Source: Hippasteria phrygiana
Lineage: Eukaryota; Echinodermata; Asteroidea; Valvatida; Goniasteridae
Length of the DNA stretch: 64,000 nt
Reading direction: 5' to 3'
Assembly (NCBI GenBank): GCA_037893225.1
Contig: JAZGUH010000002.1
Span: forward strand, 1,736,001-1,800,000
The position numbers and the translations under genes were made by a program. Below the pieces are notes generated by a model. That model saw only the letters and a list, made by a program, of their open reading frames with translations. It was not told where the DNA came from and ran no database searches. Every line of letters starts with the position of its first letter. Within the stretch, counting starts at the first letter, position 1. This document shows positions 54,797 to 64,000 of the stretch, piece after piece.

Positions 54797-56760
54797 TTAA
54801 AGGTCTGGCCACTCGGTCGGAAGGATTGGCCTCGGCGTGGACCGGTATGTGTAGGGCGTGCCGAAGATTGAGCTGTTGACGCGGCGAGAAAATGACCGCG
54901 GGCTCTGCTCTGTGGAAGCCTGGAGCGTCCTGCTGGGGCCCGGGGGGGTCAACTTGGCCTTTGCTTTGGGCTGTTCTGTCGATTTCTGGGCAGGTTTGCG
55001 AAGATTTATTTGATCGGTAGCCTCTATCCGCTTCGCTTCGGCCTCCATGGAGTCCTGGAACTTATTGGCGAATAAATCCGGGCCAAATAACAGTAAAGCC
55101 TCCATCCTCTTCCTGGCCCCTTCCGAGGGGAGGTACAGGGAGTCGAGGATATTGGCCCGGCGGACGGATATTGCCATCACCGAAATACGAGCGAACTGCT
55201 CCAAAGTCAGGCGAAGGGTCTCGTCAAGGCAGCGGAAGGCTGCGGAGAGCATGTCAACAGGAACGGTAGTCTCGTCCTCACAGCCTCTGACCAGGTACTC
55301 CGACATGCAGCAGGAGGAACGAGGTCGAGCGCATTCCAAATCTGGAGGCCCAGTCTGTCTTCCTCAAAGTGTCCTCGATCTTATTTATTGAACGATCGGT
55401 AAATAGGGAGCGTGTAGAACCCGACCCACTGCCATCAGCGGCAAGCTTGTCTCTGGCGGAGTCAGGGACTGCTGGTACCGTAAAATAGTCGTCAAAGTCC
55501 TTCGGCGGGAAATGGAAATATCCATTGGTACGTTTGTCGAAGGACTGCCACGTTTCGCGATCCGCTAGGGCCTGGTTTAATGCAAAACTGGTCCAGGGGT
55601 AGAATCGGGAAGGGCGTCGAGCATCCCGCAGGGGTATCCGATGCGGTACGATGTTTGAACGATTGCTGGGCCGGGGGTTCGGGTTCCTCAGCGGAGGTGT
55701 CCGGAAGACCCAAAACCCGGATCATGTCGCGTTGAACCAGACGCAACTGTGTCTCGATGGGGGAGAGATGATGTGTGTCAAGCATGTCACTCTCTGCATC
55801 AGACAACCCCTGGTCCGAACACGTGGCCTCCGTAGCTGGTGTCCGCTCACGGTGGAGGGGCACCGCCGGAACTGAATCCCCATCCGACCCCGAGAAAACT
55901 GCTGAAGGGTGGATGGAAATGGCCGGAGGTGAGGCCGGGGCACGACCCAAAGCCTAGGGGAGATGTTGTTGGTCACGACGAACCCATCCCTGGACGTCCC
56001 GAGTCGGCGGAGCGACACTGGGGGCGACACTGGGGGCGAGTTGACCGAAGCGCAGGGCCGGCTGACCCATCTGGGGGGCGAGCAGGCCCGCGCTCGGGGC
56101 GAGTTGGCCCGCAATGGGGGCGAACTGTCCCGTGTCCGGGGCGAGTTGGCCAGCGTGTGGGGCGAGTTGGCCCACCGGCGCGAACCCCGTAGTTGACAAG
56201 GTCGACAGGGACGGGTTGAACGCCTGGAAAGCCTGTAAGAGATCCGCATTGGAAACAGACTCCGCATGTTTGCGGTGTTTCCGGGAGCGGTCCGAGGATG
56301 ATGGCGAGTCCGAGGAACGGCGACGCTTCTTACGTGATTTCCCTTTCTTGGCTGGGCGACCCCGCAAAACCTCAGTATCCGAGGGCTCGGTGGAGGGCGG
56401 GACCGCTGGAATTCCGGAGCATCGGAGTAAGTCCGCAAAGGGGACCCATGGGTCCCCCACCGAACGGCCGGGGGCTAACAGCCTGGGCGGATCGGTGATG
56501 GTGCTGCCCACCAGGGTGGCACCGCTACCCTGGGTCTTGTGGTCATATGCCAGTGACCCGTGGGTAGAGGCAGGCAGATTGGTCACGCTGAGCGTGGCCG
56601 TAGCCTCGGCCACACTGCCCGGGATCGGGGGGTGGCCGGAGGCAAAGGAAGGCAAATCGGCGGGGAGGGTGTCCCGCTTGCCTTTGAAGCTTTGGACCGT
56701 GGTGCGCGATTTTTGGCGACTCTTACTGGTCAGCTTCTTAGTCGGCTGGTTTTCCCCCAT
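54797..56760 (-). pseudogene. DIRS gag-like region, three open pieces
   Basis: Pieces 56760-55954 (268 codons), 55950-55492 (152) and 55339-54797 (180) follow each other on the minus strand. The first is Lys/Ser-rich with a KKGKSRKKRRRSSDSPSSSD tract and a repeat of QLAPxxGQLAP type; the last contains helices (LEQFARISVMAISVRRANIL) and a basic tail, as in DIRS gag. Stops between the pieces (near 55951 and 55340-55490) suggest decay. Assigned mainly by position. Confidence 0.65.
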
Positions 56761-57172
56761 TATCCGCGGCCGGGGGAACGGGCCGATTATAGCCCCATCC
56801 CCGGCCTATGGGGAGGCCACCGCCCGTTTCCGGGCAGCGGAGTGAAGTCTGTGTAAGGGGGAGGGTGGCCCCAACAGATTCACGGTCGGAGGCAAGGCCA
56901 TGGGAGGAGGGTGTCTCCCTGGTCTCGCCCCCCGGAGGGGCGGGCAGTCCCGTGGAACCCACGTCCACGGGTACCGCTCCGCACCTAGCCGACTTACGCT
57001 TCACATTTTTCTCTCGTGAAGCCATGTCTATCTAAATAACATACTAAACACAAGAAACAAAACTCTACAATCTTTATTCAAGAATACTTCGCAAATGTAC
57101 GGCAACATGTAGCCGTAAACTGCGTGTATAACGCCACTGAAAAATGTCACGTCCTACGCTGATCAGCGCTAA

Positions 57173-57299
57173 GAGAAAAGAGGAAGCTAACATGGCGGGT
57201 GTACCGCGGGGCATGGTGGGAAGGCTATTGTGTGAAAATCTTAGCGAGTGTATTGCGCCCTCTAGGGAAATATGCATTAGTAGTGGCTCTACGGGTAAG
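57173..57299. repeat. DIRS right inverted terminal repeat
   Basis: Inverse of 51327-51450. Differences include TGGCGGGTGTACC here against TGGCAGGTGTACC and TTGCGCCCTC against TTGTGCCCTC. Confidence 0.9.
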
Positions 57300-57502
57300 A
57301 TGAGCGCTGTAGACCCTTGGAACTGCCTGATGGAACTGACGACTGTTGATTTCATTTTTATGTCGGCCGGGCAAGAAAAATCCCAAAGAATTTCCCCTAT
57401 TATATATATGAAGCGCTTAAAATGTAAATATGGGACTGTGCCTTTGTGTTATATATTAGTACACTCTACACTTCCAAATATATTTCATAAAAATGCCGCT
57501 CA

Positions 57503-57919
<417 letters not shown>

Positions 57920-58139
57920 TTAACCCTTTGCGTATGGAAGACGTCCTATGGTGCAAAAAAAACAGTGCCACCAGGCCGGATGACGCAATTTGCCGCTGTT
58001 TGTGCAGTTTCAATCCATTGTTGGATTATTGTGTATGTTACGCTTGACTGCACAAACACATTGTGGCCGTTTCGATTGGCTGCCAGAGCCGCCGCGACAC
58101 CCCGACGTCTCCCGTAAAAAAACGTACTCAAGGGGTTAA
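57920..58139 (+). mobile_element. piggyBac-type MITE, TTAA target, copy 2
   Basis: TTAACCCTTTGCGTATGG to GTACTCAAGGGGTTAA, 220 bp with TTAA at both ends, the inverse of 27598-27814. The copies are strongly alike through GCTTGACTGCACAAACACA and differ mainly near the ends. Confidence 0.85.
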
Positions 58140-59562
58140 AGTGAGAGAAGGGAGAGATCTTCTGTACATGATTACTTGGTGTCCTTTAAGAGCACATTTC
58201 TCATACTGGGCAGACAATTTTCCAGAAGATTGAAGTTGTCCTTCAAAGTATGTCTAATATATTTTGTAACATGACATACACAAAAATGTGAAAATACATT
58301 TTCACCAAAGAAAATGCACAGGTTATACATTACGTCCGAGGACTTGGGACAATAGGGAATTAATGATTACCTGAGCCCAAGTGCTCAGTAGTGTTCATCT
58401 ACAAACCTTATGGGACTTGTTGAGTCCAAACAATGAGAAGTTGAGAACAATGGAAGAGAACAGCTTGAGTCCTCAGTATATAGAATAGTAAAACACGACT
58501 GCATGAGTTGTTTAGGTTGACAGTTACATATATGTACAGAGGATTAGATATTGATCTTTATGAAAAAATCTTTTGAGATTTGAGTTGACAAGTACTAATA
58601 GTGTTTCTTCAAGGACCCAAAAGTAATAATGTTTACATTTTTTTGTTCCTATAAAGACCTTTGATGGGTTAGCTTAAAAGCTCTGAGGCTGATTTAATAA
58701 AAATCCTATTCGTTAAAAAAAAGTCCTCACAAAAGGGCTTCTACATAAGGTGTGTCTAGGTTCCTTAGGTTATGAACCATGAAATTTTACCTCCAGGAAT
58801 TGATATGTAATGTTACACTTCAGAGTCCATTTTCATGTATTGAAACGTGTCGTGTATCATATCCCCGCACACATGCATCATAATAGCAGAATGTCACAAT
58901 ATTGGATACTTCATGTTTAACAAAGATTGCATTGATTACATTTGAAAAATGCACTTTCTAATGGCAAAAACCTGCAGGGCTGCAATACCTGAAATTTGTA
59001 TTGAATAATATCTCCTGGAAATTGTTGACAGACATGTTGAGTAGCCCTTACCAAGTGGACGTGCATAGCAAAAGCCAATACAATGCTATGATTTTAGTCA
59101 CAAAAACATGTCTTGAAGTAACATTGCAAGGTTTAAAATTAATGACAGTCCTCTAGCAGAAGTTGATGGTTTTGGTATAAGGACTACGAGCTGCTATGTG
59201 TGGGTAGTAGGAAACTGGTTAGAAAACCTTTTAAAAAATATAAAAGGATAGGAAATTCATGGTGACATCGACGGCAAATGCCCCTTAATTTTCTCACCTC
59301 ATTTTGTGCACTAGTACAGTGCATTAACCCCCCCCCCCCCCCCCTCCCGTAGCCAGAGCAGACAGGCCTCAATCCAGGCCAGTCCATTGAGTGCCAGCAC
59401 GTATACAAATTTGCCAAGACAGCATGTTATTAGAGTTGCTTTGTGCTGTTAAGTGACGTCCCTAGCATCATTTGATATGCCCGACCCCTAGATAATGTCA
59501 CTGCAAAGTGGTTCCAAATCAATTTTAAGGCATCTGCGGCTGCAGAAACAAAGATCTTGGTA
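58140..59562. other. FAM76 intron, no gene recognised
   Basis: AT-rich sequence with a poly-C tract at 59330-59344 and ACGTCCGAGGACTT near 58332, which echoes the TCCTCGAACGTA motif at 9.9 kb. No coding signal. Confidence 0.5.
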
Positions 59563-59632
59563 ACAACCCTAACTCCCTAGGTGGTGTAAAAAATTGTATT
59601 GAAATTTGAGGATTCAGGACTGTTAGGGTTAA
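59563..59632. mobile_element. miniature CCCTAAC..GTTAGGGTTAA element, third copy
   Basis: AACCCTAACTCC to GACTGTTAGGGTTAA, the inverse of 43462-43531 and close to 31257-31327. TTAA is present on the right side. Confidence 0.65.
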
Positions 59633-60562
59633 GCAGTCTGGTTCACACAGGCATGCAGACATTCTCAACAGAATACGAAGTCATGCCATGAACATGTACA
59701 TTGTACATACATGTACATCCTGTACATGCCACTGCAATCGGTGCAGCTGGCTAGCTGTGGCTCTCTGGTCATATTGATTGTTATTTCGTTATGAGTGAAC
59801 CAAGTTCCCTTGCACTCTGGATGAAAAGTTCCTGGCAGGATTTCGTATTCAGTTTTGCCACCAGCGTGAGCCAGACAACTAAATGTCTGTTTCCGCAGAT
59901 GCAGATTCTTTCAAATTGATTTATGACCACTTCTAAGTGACCTTTTTAGAGCATTGGGCAGATTATTGACAACGTGATGGGACTTTGTACATGTACCTTT
60001 GAATGACATGAAGCCGCTACGTGTACTATAAATTGCTGTTTTGTTCGATTTAGACCATACCAATGGACCAGCCTGGCATGCACATGTTTAGCTGACAGCA
60101 GCAATGCAACGACACATCAATGAATTTCCCCAAAAGCGTGAGAAAATCCAAGGGCATTGCGGCAATTTCGATCAATGCTGCCGTGAATTTCCTGCCCTGA
60201 TTTTTATTTGATTTCCTCATTAGCCCTTTGGACTACCCACACATACAATGTACTGTAGCAGCTAGTAGCAGAGTAGTCGAGTCCCTCCAAGTCCTTTCAC
60301 AAGTCCTTTCAAAAGTCCTTTCGCAAGTCAAAGTCCTTTCATGAAGCCGGTCACAAGTACTGGATGAACAATGACAAAGGAATGCCTTTGTCAAAGCTCA
60401 TTTGAATAGCTTGTGATTGGAATTATGACTGCAGGGCTTGTGATGGACTTGCAGGGACTTGCAGGGACTTGCAGGACTTGTGATGGACTCGACTACATCC
60501 CTGGCTAGTAGTCATCCTACTGAAACCACTAACCTCAGGTTAGACTGAGACCGTACATGTAT
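59633..60562. other. FAM76 intron with short AGTCCTTTC and GGACTTGCAG repeats
   Basis: 60280-60350 has AGTCCTTTCACA-type units, and 60440-60490 has GGGACTTGCA units that are roughly inverse to them; both flank TCGAGTCC/GGACTCGA. This may be a small inverted repeat element. No gene. Confidence 0.5.
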
Positions 60563-61121
60563 GTTGAAAAACTGGGAAAAGTGGTTATTGGCCATCGCAA
60601 CTGGTATTAACTCAATATGGACATGTCAATTCATTCTGGACCTTTTACCCTAGAAAAATGTAGCCTTGAGCATTCCACCTACCACTTTTTAGCTTTAAGG
60701 TAACATTTAGGAGAGAGAGAAGCATGTTTTAAATCTGTACTTTGGTCACATTGGGATTGTGGACAGACATCATTTTAGCAACTCCCAAACTATCCAAATT
60801 CTGCTCAATTAAGGACAATTTCAACATCAACAGAGCCGTCATGCTCGTTGAATGTACAAGGTAGAACCATAGAAGATGCCGTTAAAAACTGCACGAAATG
60901 AGAAGAATCTGGTAAGGTGGAGAGCTGCTACATGACATCGGCGACCAAGTAAAATGGGTGACTGCAGTTTCAAACATGTTTCTCTTTAGTTTAAAGCTAA
61001 AAATGTTGGGTGGAATGCTGGAGGCTACATCTTTCTAATGTAAAAGATCCAGAACAAATCGACATGTCCATATTGTGAGTTAATAGCAGTTATGGTGGCC
61101 TAAAACAACATTTTTTCAGTA
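60563..61121. repeat. fold-back element with arms of about 180 bp
   Basis: 60605-60740 (TATTAACTCAATATGGACAT, CATTCCACCTACCACTTTTT, TAGCTTTAAGGTAAC) is the inverse of about 60955-61090 (TAAAGCTAAAAATGTTGGGT, GGAATGC, GACATGTCCATATTGTGAGT). Identity is good but not perfect. The loop of about 200 bp has no ORF. The target duplication is not clear. Confidence 0.75.
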
Positions 61122-61268
61122 TTGATTGCCTTAAGATTTGGGACTCCCATAAATGTGTACATGTATTTTCAAGCTAACCTCAGGCTAGCAGACTTCTAGT
61201 AATTTTAAATCCTGCACCTGTAAAGTTGATAACATGCCCTTAGATACTGTCCAGACATCGTCTGTTCA

Positions 61269-61417
61269 TTAACCCTTTCAGTACCAGTTTCTTTATACAC
61301 AACTGAACTCTTGATCCTGCATACTTTGAGTACACACTCAAACAGCCTGCAAAATCCCGGATGTCATCAAGGGGCATGACATCTGGGATATTCTGCATAT
61401 ATTACTAAAAGGGTTAA
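61269..61417. mobile_element. TTAA-type MITE, 149 bp
   Basis: TTAACCCTTTCAGTA and TACTAAAAGGGTTAA are inverted ends with TTAA on both sides. It contains CCCGGATGTCATC and an inverse GATGACATCTGGG-like sequence. Related in its ends to the piggyBac MITEs but different inside. Confidence 0.8.
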
Positions 61418-61707
61418 TACTATAAATCATAATCAGGGTTCGTACACTTTTTTACTTGCATAATTCCAGGACTTTCCATGACCTTTACAACAAGTATTTC
61501 TAATTTTCAGTGCTGTAACTAGACTTTTGGATCATGTTATGATTTGTATAGAAATGTACAGGGACGCCGTATTTACCTTATGAATTTTTCATGGCATTAA
61601 GTTGAGTCTCAATTTGCTTCTCAATCTTTTCTACATTATAAAGTTTTGTCCTTGGGAGTGCGTCTAAGGCTATTTGACTTAGAAATTAATGTTATTTGTC
61701 CAGTTGA

Positions 61708-62843
61708 CTATGCCTTCTCAGCATATTTATCAGCTGACTCCTGCAAACTCTTAATATCATTCTGAAGTCTGGTTCTCTTAGCTTTCAGTTCTTGTTTATC
61801 AAGCATTCCCTTTCTCTTGTTGTCTTTCTTGGCTTTCTCTTTTTTACGTTTCTGTTCATCAAGGTAGGCACCATACCTTTGCCTACCAGCTGCAGCACAC
61901 ATAAGCAAGGCTTTGCTTATAGTAATGTTCTCAATTCCTCCAACATAACTGATATAGTCATATACGGCTCGCAAACTAATAAGAGAATGGCTGTTTAGAT
62001 TATCCTCTTCCATATGTTTGTTTATAGAAAAAAAACTCTCAATAGATGCTTGCCCATGCGACAGAATCAAACACATGTTCACAACTTTCCACAGAGCACT
62101 GAAAGCGGGCTTCTTAGAAAGGAATGTAAACAACACTGTGTCTACTCTCTCCCTTTTGTAGTCAAAGTCTCTCATTGCAGGATCAGTAGCAGCTACATGT
62201 ATGTACATCACATGCTTCTCCATACTGCCTGAGAATATCATCACATGATCCTTCAATCCTGTTGGCATCACAGTAAGCACTCTCTTCATCTTTACAGTGG
62301 CCCTGTCTTTTTCTGTCACCATACTTTTGGGGTCCAGACATCCAAGAGTTCGAACCAAGGCAAACTTGAGTGGACACTTCTCAAGGAGTTTGCGAGTCAT
62401 GGCTAGAAGAAAGTTCTTTGCTTCCATATAAAATTCCAGTGCCATTCTCTCACTGATCAGTTTCTTAGACTTCAAATCCTTAACCCTCTTCTCTGTGTAA
62501 AACCCAATGTCGATCTTGGCAAGAGGCTGATGAATCTTCTCATCTTTAAGATCAACCTGCATCAAGTTGTAAGCAGAGTTGACAGTAGTCTTGTCTAGCT
62601 TCAAAAACCTTTTCATCAGGGTGGAAAGCATTCTGGTAAGGTCTGCTCCGATGAATGGCATCATTGGAGCATCTGTCTGGTACTCGGTGAGGTAAGGGTT
62701 GACAACTTTGGCAACTGAGATAAAGAAACACAGTCTTGCTGGGAATATGGCTATCTTGGTACACTTCTCAAATGACTTGTTGCCTGGCTTTGGAATTTTC
62801 TTTGCTTCTACTGCCTTCACATACTTGATGACATTGTCCCATA
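61708..62843 (-). pseudogene. hAT-like transposase, C-terminal 370-plus codons, cut by an insertion
   Basis: An open frame of 370 codons from the first ATG, in fact open a further eight codons (WDNVIKYV) up to the junction with the TIR element at 62844. Residues 250-297 (CLILSHGQASIESFFSINKH, then a conserved Arg-Ala-x-x-Asp helix) resemble the C-terminal dimerisation region of hAT transposases and related animal proteins. The tail (323-365) is Lys-rich and coiled. The stop at 61708 is normal. The N-terminal and most catalytic parts are missing; they may lie beyond 64000. Confidence 0.6.
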
Positions 62844-63987
62844 TGGGTCATTCCACCAGGTTGGGACAGTTTGTTTTTTTACCATATCATTAAAACCATC
62901 ATTACATTTAATTCAGTTATTTCATGTGACATTATTTGAGAAAGTTTCAATCATGTAAGTTATATTTTAACAAAAATATGATAAAAAGTGTGGGTTTTTT
63001 TTATGTAAAATAGACGTAATATGGACACCGTGTCCAACATTTAAATTTTTGTGGTTTTTCAACACTTTAATAAATAAATATGGAAAATTTAGTACGTACA
63101 ATAATTAAAAGACACACTATGCAACAATGAAACACCTTTTTACGGCAGTCAGTGTCCAAATATAGCAGAAATAGCAAGAATTTGAAGAATTGGTGCAGAC
63201 GTAACATGGACACCGTGATAGACCATGACCATACATATATTTCTGCTGTTGTGCTGCATTTGGGTATTGAATATCATAACAAATGTTTTTTGCGTTGCAG
63301 TTTGTGTTTTGTAATTAGTATACAGAGTGAGTTTGCATAATTATTTATATAAATGTTGAAAATGTTACAAAATGGAAATGTGCATTTTCATGTCACACCA
63401 TGTCAGTGCTAAATGTTACGTCCAGACTGCCTTAATTTTTCGTCATTAAATAAATAATTATGCAACTTACTATATGTACTAACTAAAAGACAATCAATGC
63501 TACCAGAAAACACTTTTTGTTATAGTTGCCAGTGTCCAAATAGCTCAGAAACAGCAAGAACAAAAAAAACATGAATGTGTGGATGTAACAGTGGACACAG
63601 TGTCCATGTTACGTCCACTCTCACGTCTGTTCTTGCTGTCTCTGCTATATTTGGACTATGACTACCATAAAGAAAGTGTTCTTGTGTTGCATATTACATC
63701 TATTAATTAGTACACATGGTGAATTTCCCATATTTACATTTAAAGTGTTGAAAAAACACAAAAATGGAAATATGGACGTGTCCATGTTACGTCAAACTGG
63801 TTATGTCAAACTGACACATTTTTTAATCATATTTTTGGTAAAATATAATTTACATGATTTAAAACTTACTAAAATATTTCCCACCCAAAGACTGATCTTA
63901 CATGAAATATCTGAATCAAATGTAATAGTACTTTTAAAGATATGGATAAATGTCACACACTGTGTCCCAACCTGGTGGAATGACCCA
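62844..63987. mobile_element. TIR element, 1.14 kb, TA target, inserted in the hAT-like ORF
   Basis: Ends TGGGTCATTCCACCAGGTTG (62844 on) and the inverse ending at 63987 (CAACCTGGTGGAATGACCCA), at least 25 bp perfect, flanked by TA. Internal repeats of GGACACCGTG and ATGTTACGTC, and an inverse pair GTCCAAATATAGCAGAAATA (63157) against TGCTATATTTGGAC (63644), form several palindromes. No transposase. The TA target fits Tc1/mariner-like elements. Confidence 0.85.
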
Positions 63988-64000
63988 TATATATATCTAA

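Larger units (their letters stand above)
51283..57315 (-). mobile_element. DIRS-type tyrosine-recombinase retrotransposon
   Basis: About 6.0 kb, all genes on the minus strand in the order gag, RT, RNase H, tyrosine recombinase. It has inverted terminal repeats (51327-51450 against 57173-57299, with two or three differences) and an internal complementary region at 51513-51606 that matches the outer flanks of both ends. It is GC-rich against the AT-rich intron. Frameshifts in pol suggest an inactive copy, though decay is light. Confidence 0.88.

Noticed and set aside
51999..56845. Plus-strand ORFs of 90-240 codons
   Set aside because: Shadows of the GC-rich minus-strand DIRS genes.

Overview
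The window looks like animal nuclear DNA: spliced exons with GT..AG-type boundaries, long AT-rich non-coding stretches, tRNA-derived SINEs, and a very dense, nested load of transposable elements. Several of these (a Gmr1-type Ty3/gypsy element with integrase upstream of reverse transcriptase, a DIRS element, a Penelope-like element, piggyBac and hAT relatives) point to a marine invertebrate deuterostome such as an echinoderm, hemichordate or amphioxus. The species cannot be fixed from sequence reading alone.

The only host gene I can support spans almost the whole window on the minus strand: a FAM76 orthologue. Four exons are visible, in transcription order 57733-57552 (Cys motif region), 25174-25036 and 23428-23327 (coiled coil), and 2025-1933 (C-terminus and stop). 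Their phases fit and the joined product follows FAM76A/B. The amino-terminal Cys-rich exons must lie beyond position 64000. Two introns, about 32 kb and 21 kb, hold nearly everything else.

Region by region. 1-2.0 kb: 3' flank and last exon. 2.7-3.7 kb: MITE with TA target site. 3.7-9.5 kb: decayed Gmr1-like retrotransposon. 10.3-17 kb: head-to-tail AT-rich elements packed with TGACGTCA palindromes, including a 604-bp tandem array. 17.3-20.2 kb: an intact 972-residue ORF whose acidic residues and zinc ligands are spaced like those of the RAG1/Transib catalytic core. 22.7-23.0 kb: a series of terminal hairpins. 23-26.5 kb: FAM76 exons, a tRNA-SINE fold-back and a recombinase-like first exon. 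27-32.6 kb: a non-LTR retrotransposon split by a TIR element that was itself hit at least four times, with readable target-site duplications. 32.7-35.1 kb: Penelope-like fragments with a 201-bp tandem repeat. 35.4-47.8 kb: TTAA-type MITEs, two broken piggyBac transposases and an inverted member of the TGACGTCA element family. 51.3-57.3 kb: a DIRS element with inverted terminal repeats and an internal complementary region. 57.5-64 kb: FAM76 exon, MITEs, a fold-back element and a hAT-like transposase fragment cut by a 1.14-kb TIR element.

Most mobile elements here are broken. The exceptions worth attention are the uninterrupted 972-residue ORF and the hairpin-ended non-coding family, whose two ends vary together from element to element.
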